Shown here one piece after another: positions 46,101-53,565 of a DNA stretch of 64,000 bases (the stretch's first letter is position 1; each line of letters starts with the position of its first letter). This stretch comes from CAZZCU01 sp964652825. GTDB taxonomy: Bacteria > Bdellovibrionota_B > Oligoflexia > Oligoflexales > CAZZCU01. Made by a program: the position numbers and the translations under genes. The stretch lies in NCBI GenBank assembly GCA_964652825.1, contig CAZZCU010000013.1, positions 5,078 to 69,077 of the forward strand, given 5' to 3'. The notes beneath the pieces are model-generated. The model saw only the letters and a list, made by a program, of their open reading frames with translations. It had not been told where the DNA came from and made no database searches.

Positions 46101-48313
46101 TTTTCGTCCGCTGTGTTTTCCAGACGTTCAATCAGACACCGGGCCAGATCATCGTAACGCCGCGCCTGACCAAGACGCTCCCGCAAATACTCAAACGCAT
46201 CTTCCGCTAACATCTGGCTGCTACCTACCGCCAGATAATGCTCGACCGCCGCATCATGACGCTCCAGCTTGGTACGACAAAGATCAGCGATTTGTATCCG
46301 AAAACGCGCCAGCGCAGCGGGTTCCTTGACCTCACGGAGCTTTTCCGTGAGCAGATCATAAAGCAACGTCCAATCCATGCCGGTTTCCTGCCACGACATG
46401 ATTTTGTCGATGTCTTGTGTCGTCTCGCGCTCCGACTGGGATTCACCCATCACCAGCTGCAACGCTCGTTGCGGATCCTTGAGCTCATCCTTGTATAAAT
46501 GTACTAGTTCTTGTTTGAGCTGTTGCAGACGCTGTTCATCGCCCTGATCGAGATAGTGGTCATAAAGACGATGCAGCACGGTCGCCAAATCCTGACGATT
46601 ATCTGCCGCCCGATAAATCTGCTCCAAAGCCTGTAGCGAACCAAGATGACCTTCATCAATAGCCAATGCCTGTTCAAAGCGAGCCTTCGCCAAGTCCATG
46701 CGGCCGAGATTCTCCTGCCAGATGCGGCCGGTGCGCCAGGCGAGCGTTGCGCGCAGGCCAGGTGTCAACCGATCGCGGAGTCCTTCAAATAATTGACCGA
46801 GAATGCGCAAGGCATCGTGATATTTTTCTTTGCGCACCAAGAGATCGGTCGTCAACAAAGCGGCGCCAACATGGGTTTGATCAGCCTGCAAAGCATGCAA
46901 GCCATGCTTGATCGCGACATCAACGTCCGCATCCACCGCCGATCTTATTTGCGCCAACCGGAAATGCAAGTCCGCCAACAGTGTCGGCTCACGCTCAACA
47001 GCAGTCGCACGTTCGAGGAGATTGGTTTCCAGATCAGTCATATCGAGCTGAGCAGCAAGATGTGTCATCTTCCGCAACACGCGCGGTACTTCACCGCGGC
47101 AGCTCAAAATGCGCTCATAACAGGCCATGGCTTTCTCAACGTGGCTTTGCGCGAGTACATCACCAAGCATTTCCGGCAGCACCAACTCCAACGCGCGTGC
47201 GTCTTCGGCGTTATGTAATTGCTTCGCCAATTCGCGACCAATCGCTACCAACAACTTATGACGCTGGACGACGGTGTCATTGCCGATGAGCATCTGCAAA
47301 CGCGCGGTGAGAACAGTCAGATCTTGTAACGGTGATTGTTCCAACAATTGCATCAAGCTTGGTGACAGTTCAGCACGCGATAATGCCAGCAACGCCAGAC
47401 GGCGTTGGAGGTACTGTGCCTGCGAATCACGTGCCAGCTCAGCCTGAAGTTTGGTGAATGCCTCGCCGACCTTACCTTTAATCATGTTGATCTCAATATC
47501 AGCGTATTGCGATCGCAACTCGCGACTTTCGAGAACTTCGACCGGCACCTGTTCTTCGCTCAAACTGAACATCCAGACACCTTTGCCTGTTGCCTGTGCC
47601 GCGAACTCCCAGCCGACAGCGCCGCTACCAGTGCGTTGCAGACTACCGTCAAAGGTACTGACATTTTGCAAAAATTCGCTAGCGACTGACTCACGTTTTT
47701 GACCGGCGGCAATCGCGCTGTGTACAAAGCCGACAACCTCCAGATCGCAAGCCAGCAAGCTCAGGGCTTCGCCGTCTTTAGTACGCGCCGTTAAAGCTGA
47801 CTGCAACCCCAGAGCTCTGGCAAAGATGTTCAGAGAGGCCAGTAAAAATTGTTTTGGTACGCTGCCGATCGCAAAATGTCCGTACGTACTTAGTTGCAAA
47901 TGCGAACCACTACAGAAAATATTGACTTCAAATCCAGCCAGACCACTGGTGACTGCGTTCGAGGCGCGCAGCGGATCACGCCGCGCGACTTCGGCATCAT
48001 TAAACTCCACAAGAACCCATAGCGCGCCGTCTGCACCCGCGTGCACCTCGACCAGTTCTGCGGTGGAAAATTCGCTTTTTAATTGGTTCACTAGCGCCTG
48101 ACGCAGACGCTCGATCGGAATAGTCAAACTAACGTCTTCGATCTGCAAACGCTTGCCACGCTCGACTAATACACAACGGCTCAACCGCACCGGCGACGCA
48201 TCGCTATCAGTGCTGGACGGTGTGTAGACCCAGCGACGAACATTGCCATCGGTGGACAAAGCAAAGCCCAGCGCGTTGCGTTCATCGGCGGGTTTGGTCG
48301 ACTTCTCACTCAT
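43121..48313 (-). CDS. Giant TPR-repeat protein (1730 residues) of unknown function
   Basis: The protein is mostly helical. Residues about 270-1200 contain many tetratricopeptide-like pairs, such as KARFEQALAIDEGHLGSLQA and AMACYERILSCRGEVPRV. The first 250 residues form a distinct mixed domain with beta strands, and the last 250 (YGLRHLQKKLGLSS, FHRVLGLLW) another domain that I do not recognise. No signal peptide or membrane helix is seen, so it is cytoplasmic, a probable scaffold. Such huge TPR proteins are common in deltaproteobacterial genomes. The ATG has only a weak Shine-Dalgarno sequence. It stands alone as a transcription unit. Confidence 0.8.
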   Translation of the reverse strand: MSEKSTKPADERNALGFALSTDGNVRRWVYTPSSTDSDASPVRLSRCVLVERGKRLQIEDVSLTIPIERLRQALVNQLKSEFSTAELVEVHAGADGALWVLVEFNDAEVARRDPLRASNAVTSGLAGFEVNIFCSGSHLQLSTYGHFAIGSVPKQFLLASLNIFARALGLQSALTARTKDGEALSLLACDLEVVGFVHSAIAAGQKRESVASEFLQNVSTFDGSLQRTGSGAVGWEFAAQATGKGVWMFSLSEEQVPVEVLESRELRSQYADIEINMIKGKVGEAFTKLQAELARDSQAQYLQRRLALLALSRAELSPSLMQLLEQSPLQDLTVLTARLQMLIGNDTVVQRHKLLVAIGRELAKQLHNAEDARALELVLPEMLGDVLAQSHVEKAMACYERILSCRGEVPRVLRKMTHLAAQLDMTDLETNLLERATAVEREPTLLADLHFRLAQIRSAVDADVDVAIKHGLHALQADQTHVGAALLTTDLLVRKEKYHDALRILGQLFEGLRDRLTPGLRATLAWRTGRIWQENLGRMDLAKARFEQALAIDEGHLGSLQALEQIYRAADNRQDLATVLHRLYDHYLDQGDEQRLQQLKQELVHLYKDELKDPQRALQLVMGESQSERETTQDIDKIMSWQETGMDWTLLYDLLTEKLREVKEPAALARFRIQIADLCRTKLERHDAAVEHYLAVGSSQMLAEDAFEYLRERLGQARRYDDLARCLIERLENTADEKRTELLRELLLLPKGISANQRDDFAIQIYTLSEDEKVHLQKRFQEYLDHSETQAFLRLRDILTGMTLNRAEREYWLAYFIESLPRLSAPEVLVAMDADLQALYELRENDPQVLQLGIKYFTGNNASRFLNFYIVTLMESGILPDLPRVQLEATLREQPKDLAKLHELLAAGEPDEAIAVQHLREAAQLYRTQSDSRSKVDNLMAEYLVRGPATIDAIEDFESVVEQTGSWQAFAKVLRRQIEFYEQDRNMQIKLLQRYGEVNRSCLKDYAEAISAYSRLLPLLPDGRDIKFLLLNIAIEANDVNEELQHLHDCLNDEYCLQDIVRSEFVINRLCGKHDQAAQVKAALVPKIQAFVDREMPELAGGLAEVLLRNNISTLEVLRIAFLAAAVRRDLVAAEKHWLTGLPWNKNLAPMRSYLEDAIHVLQSIGAGDFAVTLMRQAVQLATSGGIHADLCIDVLLIAGQFLRDKDRDRRVAMVAFQQVKLLDKDDDRSWIPLYYLLKEFGDEQALLAHLNFILPQLERNQTPLKAYPITVESLEAERERIKDISRVDVASLEPLTQMSEVIKLAVAAVEEESPSEFSHMEYSLRRVAGEPEPAGHAPVIYGESFAVSSEFQAPAASSSSRASEQSGLRIVGNAFVDAVDSKSSVTEPSIQDVNAHDWRATIMALNVSRKHAVKTLDQAFATKVEKHVAIQAMAVLAGDIQVLNDWQWNVWRDIRKAEYPLSGKDRFPVNGVPTSINSDLHRLLVATIPMLVKLFSGRYGLRHLQKKLGLSSQQLMKARVPLVWDRGLLAKAGFTLYKDRIRKHRFSAYNVTGLGAELFFDGSKRELYLDESYYVRQPTSHLFHRVLGLLWTIKLQYFVPLSLNPTKQILPSLQAIREHLDTKGLDKLKKVLVGDAQDIGKLLGLVDKSVLRALFAKVPVIQEAELVRLVQDMQAHTYRLLLAETLDVVGLFESICDLDLLDQKLDAKAIVTKSPHVAGLLEFITQMKL

Positions 48314-48611
48314 GCCGTTGATGACTTCTTTCAGCTATACTGAGATTCTTCGCTACATATACGATTCCTATAAAAGTTATCGTCATTACTTATGCTTAAG
48401 TTTAGAACAGCCGGGGGTTGGGATTTGGCAAAAAGACGAAAATCACCGGCAAGATAATTGATGACGAGAGATTACCGACAAGCACTCACAGCCCATAGTA
48501 TTTAATACATAATCTTACCTGGACTAATTTTGCGGCCAGCATACTCAGCAATACCAGTTAGTTGTATACTTGCGAGTATCACCAATTCTACATTTTGAGA
48601 CGGCCGCCAGC
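48314..48611. other. Divergent intergenic region
   Basis: This AT-rich stretch between the giant TPR gene and the divergent unknown gene should hold both promoters. I see no RNA gene, repeat or clear operator in it. Confidence 0.5.
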
Positions 48612-50003
48612 ATGTTTGACCTTGTCGAGCATAAACTTGGTTATCTAAGTGAGCGCTACTCGCGCGCGCAGATGAACGAATGGTGCGAACTCATTGCCGA
48701 CACTTTCGCCGCTAACGGCGTCGGCGTGACATTGGCACCGGGTATCGTGCGCAGCGTGTGTCTGGATGCCTGCTATTGCGTGGCGCGACATCTCCCATGG
48801 GCAAACACCGCACTATTCAGAGATCTTTTTGTCGAGGTTTTAGTCGATGAATACGGTCTGAACCCAGCTATTGCCGGCACTATTCACCAGCAACTGTGTC
48901 AAAGCCTGCAAATCGAACAAGCCGTGCTAGGACAAACCGATCAGGAAACGGTCGAGGAATTTTTAAAATTCATTTTCGTCCAAAGCGTATGTGCTACCGA
49001 CGACAATGAACTAATGCGTGATCTTGGTTTCGGCGAACAACTCTTACGTCGCCTACGCCGCACTGCTCAATCAACCATCAGCAAAAAAACCACTTCCGTC
49101 CACTCAGCGGATACTAACGACACACACGCACCGCTGCCAGCGGAAGAAATCTTCAGCCGCATCATGATCAAAATGTCACAGCAGGTCCGGCGATTGCCTT
49201 GGATCGTTGATTTGTATCGATTACAGTTCATGCTATTTGGCCCAGGCTCGAAACACACCGGCAAAACCAGCTTGCGCTACAGCAAGATTTTATTCCGAAT
49301 GCTATTACTGTTGGGACGTCGACGCACCTTGACCGAACGCAAACTAGAGGCATGGCTCACGCAACGTCTCAATCCGGAACAACCTCACAATGAACGTTTT
49401 GCGGCGCGGCAAATTCTTGAGCAAATGCAAACACTGCAATTGATCTATCGCCAACAAGCCACGGATACCAGCGAGGCGCAATGGGCGCTGGCCAAAGCCG
49501 GCTTGGCTCTGACGGCGGAAGCATTTGCGATTATTACCACCCGCAGACCAATCGAGAACCATCGCCTGTTGAACCTGCCACCGATTTATCAAGCCACGGT
49601 GATTAAACACTTACCGGCAGCCGAGGCCGGCGATCAGGCGCGCGAGTTGTTGCTGTATCACGCACAGACGCTGTCACCGCCAGGACTGGAGCAATGCGTG
49701 CTATTGCTCGCCAAAACCGGTGATCACCAGGCACTTGCCGAGCACGTTATCAGCCTGATCACGCATATTCCCGCGCCCTGGAGTAAAGCCGCACTCTATA
49801 AAGCTTTGACGTCACTACCCGCTCTACCTTGCGTTGGACAAAGACTCGCTGCGATGGCACAATCGGAATCTTCGCCGCGTGTCAAACAGGCCGCCAGCGA
49901 AGCTGCCGCAAGGCATGCACCCAAGAATGATGTCGATGCAAAGGTAACCCGGAGTGGCGAACCAGATATCCGATTTGCAGCCTTGGCTGACGGCAATCCA
50001 TAA
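48612..50003 (+). CDS. Cytoplasmic helical protein of unknown function
   Basis: The 463-residue, mainly helical protein has no signal or membrane segment. The final 120 residues look like HEAT-type repeats (LEQCVLLLAKTGDHQALAEHV). No known motif is visible. The frame opens at a TTG at 48570, but the ATG at 48612 is preferred as a standard start. It overlaps the next gene by 50 bases, so both are likely translated from one message. Confidence 0.72.
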   Translation: MFDLVEHKLGYLSERYSRAQMNEWCELIADTFAANGVGVTLAPGIVRSVCLDACYCVARHLPWANTALFRDLFVEVLVDEYGLNPAIAGTIHQQLCQSLQIEQAVLGQTDQETVEEFLKFIFVQSVCATDDNELMRDLGFGEQLLRRLRRTAQSTISKKTTSVHSADTNDTHAPLPAEEIFSRIMIKMSQQVRRLPWIVDLYRLQFMLFGPGSKHTGKTSLRYSKILFRMLLLLGRRRTLTERKLEAWLTQRLNPEQPHNERFAARQILEQMQTLQLIYRQQATDTSEAQWALAKAGLALTAEAFAIITTRRPIENHRLLNLPPIYQATVIKHLPAAEAGDQARELLLYHAQTLSPPGLEQCVLLLAKTGDHQALAEHVISLITHIPAPWSKAALYKALTSLPALPCVGQRLAAMAQSESSPRVKQAASEAAARHAPKNDVDAKVTRSGEPDIRFAALADGNP

Positions 50004-51432
50004 ACAGGGATTGAACCCCGACACCATCGCCCTGCATCGTCGTCGTTTGCTCAAAGCTTTGCAGACCCAGATCAAACCCGAGTTCACCGTTATCGATACC
50101 TGCCGACTCGATAACGGCGGTTTACTATCAGCCGACTGGCTTAATGATACGGATCAACAAGCGCATGATTTGCACGGTTACGCAGCGTTTATTCCCGCAG
50201 CCGGCGCAGCGAGTCGTTATCTTAACGGCTTATCAGCGGCGGAAACAACGAAACTCCTGACTTTACTCGACGAACCACAAGCAGCTATTGATGAAAACGC
50301 GTTGGTGCAACACCCAAAAGCGTATTTCCCCTGTACGCCGCAAGGTCCCAGTTTTCTTGCCATGAAGTGCCACGAGCACGCAGTACTACCCGGCATCGAT
50401 CAACAAATCTTCGTAGCGCCGTTTGGACATCGCGATGCTTTCGCGGCCGCTTGTGCCAAAGTCAATGTGAAAACTCCGCCGACACTGATTTTGGAGCAGG
50501 GTATGCAGCTCTCCACGGTGCGCTTTGACGCCACCGGTACACCTGTCACTAATGCTGATGGTACGCTCTCGGTGGTTCCCGCCGGCCATGGCATGTTGAT
50601 TGAATTGTTTGCCGAAATTAAAAACACCGCGACGATGCAGGGCATTCATTCGCTGCTTATTCGCAATATCGACAACATCAGTGGTACCCATGCGCAAGTG
50701 CGCGTCGCGACCGCCGCCTTTTTACGTGCGCATCAACGTTTATTGGAACAGGTTCGCAAAATACGTGCAGCCTTAGAGCGCGCTCAAATCGATGCGGCAG
50801 CTGATGTCGCCAACTCCTTGCTACCGACTTTTACCGCGCCCGAACTTTCGGTCGCACACCAGCAGTTTCTCGCCGATTGCACTGCGACCAGTCGCCCTCT
50901 ATGGCAGTTGCAGCTGCAGTTGTTCGGTCTCGATCCCGACAGCGCGCGACAACTATGGCCGGACATTCCCGGCATCGAGAGTCTGCGGCAATTGTATGCG
51001 CGGCCGGTAAACATGCTGGGTCAGGTACCTAATAGCGGCAAAGACGTTGGCGGCACACCGGTGTGGACACGAACGCCGCGCGGCAACGTGCGTATTTGCC
51101 TGGAGCTGCCGCACGCATCGGCGGCGGATCGCCAGGCGTTCATCGCCGATCCGGCAAAGGCCACGCATTTTAATCCGGTATTCGTTGCCGCCGAAATCGC
51201 CACCGATCTCAGCAGCTATCAGGACAGCCGCGATATTTTTTGGATTATGGCCTGCAAACAATTTGACGGTCGCGATGTCTATTACCATGAAACCGTGCTC
51301 TATGAATTGCTGGGTAATAGCCTGTTGGCAAATTCCGTATTTATGGAAATTCCGCGATTCTTATTCAATCCCCACAAGTCGCACAACGACACACTCACCA
51401 ATCGCCGCGACGATTGGCTGGCCGTCAAATAA
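49954..51432 (+). CDS. DUF4301-family protein with a nucleotidyltransferase-like start
   Basis: The 492-residue protein matches the DUF4301 family by eye. Near residue 80, FIPAAGAASRYL is like the glucose-1-phosphate-type nucleotidyltransferase loop, and the stretches KCHEHAVLPGIDQQIFV and PVWTRTPRGNVRICLEL are typical of the family. Substrate unknown. The start is a GTG with AAGG about 9 bases upstream, inside the end of the upstream gene; a later start is possible. DUF4301 genes are best known from Bacteroidota, so transfer is possible but unproven. Confidence 0.78.
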   Translation: MANQISDLQPWLTAIHKQGLNPDTIALHRRRLLKALQTQIKPEFTVIDTCRLDNGGLLSADWLNDTDQQAHDLHGYAAFIPAAGAASRYLNGLSAAETTKLLTLLDEPQAAIDENALVQHPKAYFPCTPQGPSFLAMKCHEHAVLPGIDQQIFVAPFGHRDAFAAACAKVNVKTPPTLILEQGMQLSTVRFDATGTPVTNADGTLSVVPAGHGMLIELFAEIKNTATMQGIHSLLIRNIDNISGTHAQVRVATAAFLRAHQRLLEQVRKIRAALERAQIDAAADVANSLLPTFTAPELSVAHQQFLADCTATSRPLWQLQLQLFGLDPDSARQLWPDIPGIESLRQLYARPVNMLGQVPNSGKDVGGTPVWTRTPRGNVRICLELPHASAADRQAFIADPAKATHFNPVFVAAEIATDLSSYQDSRDIFWIMACKQFDGRDVYYHETVLYELLGNSLLANSVFMEIPRFLFNPHKSHNDTLTNRRDDWLAVK

Positions 51433-51574
51433 TTGACACTTTAAACATGAGAAAATTTGTCCTACCGCCAAAAGCCTTGGGCAGCAATGTTTTCCGGCTT
51501 TTCAAGACACAAAACCTTCGGCACAATTTAAATATAAGAATCATCAACACCACTACGGCTGGAGGTTTCAGGCA

Positions 51575-51862
51575 ATGCCACCCCAAATTACCAAGGAAGT
51601 CTTTGCACAGGCGCTAACGGAAATGGGTCATAATCCCGCTGATTATGACGGACAGCGCTTATCCTTAGCCGGCATGTGTGAGCTATACGATATTGATAAA
51701 GAACTCGTGCTCGAAGCCATCGATTTAAATCACCTGGCAGCGCACTATGATTACCGCGCCGATACTATCTGGGTTGATGCGCTGGAAGCCGCGCACTTTT
51801 TCTACTGTATTCGCACCGAGGCTAATCTGTATTCAGCAAACAACGTATCAACAACGCGCTAA
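51575..51862 (+). CDS. Small protein of unknown function
   Basis: The 95-residue acidic protein has helices and a short strand pair; the middle part (LSLAGMCELYDIDKELVLEAI then AAHYDYRADTIWVDALEA) vaguely resembles an excisionase/MerR-type winged helix, a guess only. GGAGG lies 9 bases before the ATG. Its 3' end overlaps the tlyA 3' end by 15 bases. Confidence 0.7.
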   Translation: MPPQITKEVFAQALTEMGHNPADYDGQRLSLAGMCELYDIDKELVLEAIDLNHLAAHYDYRADTIWVDALEAAHFFYCIRTEANLYSANNVSTTR

Positions 51863-52591
51863 GCAGAAGATTTCGCGATTGCCCTGCCGGCCGGCGATAG
51901 GCGAATCGATAGTCTGAATTACCTTTACACTGTACTGCTGAAGCATGGCGATAACCGAAGTCACCGCCTGAGCACGCAACTCTTCGTCTTCGACAACCCC
52001 ACCTTTGGGAATAACCGACGCCGGTAGTTCAAACTGCGGTTTAATCAATAACAGCAAGCGACAGGCATTACCCGATAGTTTTTCCAGAAGCGGCGGCAGC
52101 GCTTCCGCCAGTCCGATAAAACTCACATCCACCAACACCCAAGCTAGCGGCAGATAAGGCGTCGGATCAAAGCGGCGTATATCGACGTTTTCCAGTGTCG
52201 TCACCCGCGCATCATTACGGAGCTTCCACGCCAGTTGATTGGTACCGACATCAACGGCCACAACCGTTTTTGCTCCCAGACGCAGAACACAATCGGTAAA
52301 TCCGCCCGTACTGGCACCCACATCAAGCACGTTTTTATCCGTGAACTCATCGTCCAAACCGAGAGCTTCGATCGCCGCGTGCAATTTATCACCACCACGC
52401 CCCACATACGTGCCGCGTTGTTTTACCCGCAGATGATCGTCCGGACCGATAAGTTGGGACGGGAATTTCACCTGCTGCTCATTGATGAGCACTTCGCCAG
52501 CCATAACCAGTGCGGCGGCTTCGGCAAGCGTTCCAGCGGCCCCTTCCTCCACCAGATACTGGTCTATGCGTTTTTTGCCTTTACCAATCAA
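51848..52591 (-). CDS. tlyA: TlyA-family rRNA methyltransferase
   Basis: An N-terminal S4 RNA-binding domain (RIDQYLVEEG to about residue 65) is joined to an FtsJ-like SAM methyltransferase (LDVGASTGGFTDCVL, DVSFIGL, LIKPQFE). TlyA methylates ribose 2'-hydroxyls of rRNA; older names call it hemolysin A. The open frame starts at 52666, which gives an abnormal 25-residue basic extension. The TTG at 52591 has GGAGG 5 bases upstream and gives the usual 247-residue protein, so it is preferred. Confidence 0.93.
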   Translation of the reverse strand: MIGKGKKRIDQYLVEEGAAGTLAEAAALVMAGEVLINEQQVKFPSQLIGPDDHLRVKQRGTYVGRGGDKLHAAIEALGLDDEFTDKNVLDVGASTGGFTDCVLRLGAKTVVAVDVGTNQLAWKLRNDARVTTLENVDIRRFDPTPYLPLAWVLVDVSFIGLAEALPPLLEKLSGNACRLLLLIKPQFELPASVIPKGGVVEDEELRAQAVTSVIAMLQQYSVKVIQTIDSPIAGRQGNREIFCLARC

Positions 52592-52813
52592 AGCATCCTC
52601 CAAACCGGCTCTGAGTAACAAAAACGCGGCGATTCGTCGCCGGGAAACGAGGGCGCCCCTCAACAAACTGACAAATTAAATTAAAATATATATAAAAAAC
52701 AGCATGTTACATAATTATCGCTAATGCTCACCTCCAGGCTGCCGAAGCGAAATTTGTGCGGCGTTGGCCGCGCCAGAATGTCCTGTGAAGCGTCAGTTGC
52801 CAAGGAGAATGTA

Positions 52814-53548
52814 ATGGGTCAGCAATCGATTAAGTTATTGTCTATTGATGATCGCACCATGACCACCGATCTCGATCGCGCTGGTTATAAAAACATGGGT
52901 GTCATCGTGAAACTCGCCAAGAACTTCCACGAAGCCGAGGAAGCTTTAAATAGCGAGACTATTGATCTCATTGTGATCAATTATGATTATTCAAAAATCG
53001 ATGGTCTGGCGATTTGTCGCCACCTAAAAAAACAAGACACGCACAAAGATATTCCGATCGTCATTACCAGCGTACAAACATCCGCCGCCACCCGTGAGGC
53101 GGGCTTAGAAGCAGGCGCGGACTTATTTGTCGAGCAACCGATCCCGCGACAGTACTTCATCGAAAAATTGAAACGTCTGTTGGCGCAACGCACCCGTTCC
53201 AATGATCGCGTCGCCCATCACGGCATGGCGACCCTGCACTATGAAGGTGAAGCCTGCCAATGCCCCATCGGCGATCTCTCGGCATCGGGGGTTTTGGTCT
53301 CAACCAATCTTGAATTACGCCAGGGCTTGGAAGTCGAAGTCAAATTCAATCTGCCTGGTTACAAAAAACCAGTGCATGTTAGAGGCGAAGTCGTCCGCAT
53401 TCTGAAGACCCGGGAAATCAACGGCGAAGAAAACGGTGGCGGTATCGGTATTCGTTTCAAAGAATTCTTTGGCGATTCCGAGAAACGACTGGATCGGTAT
53501 GTTGCTAAAAGCACCGATGAACAACACGGCATGCTCTACTACTTATAA
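52814..53548 (+). CDS. Degenerate receiver-PilZ protein
   Basis: Residues 5-122 fold as a CheY-like receiver, but the phosphate-accepting Asp is Asn56 and the conserved Lys is replaced by Gln108 (VEQPI); only the acidic pair D12 D13 and the Thr85 site remain. It is therefore a pseudo-receiver, probably locked or used as an interaction module. The C-terminal PilZ domain is intact: RSNDR (128-132) and DLSASG (154-159), so it should bind cyclic di-GMP. The frame opens at 52724; the ATG at 52814 follows AAGGAG and gives the receiver start. It converges on the FapA gene. Confidence 0.88.
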   Translation: MGQQSIKLLSIDDRTMTTDLDRAGYKNMGVIVKLAKNFHEAEEALNSETIDLIVINYDYSKIDGLAICRHLKKQDTHKDIPIVITSVQTSAATREAGLEAGADLFVEQPIPRQYFIEKLKRLLAQRTRSNDRVAHHGMATLHYEGEACQCPIGDLSASGVLVSTNLELRQGLEVEVKFNLPGYKKPVHVRGEVVRILKTREINGEENGGGIGIRFKEFFGDSEKRLDRYVAKSTDEQHGMLYYL

Positions 53549-53565
53549 TACAGATACGAAAGTAC

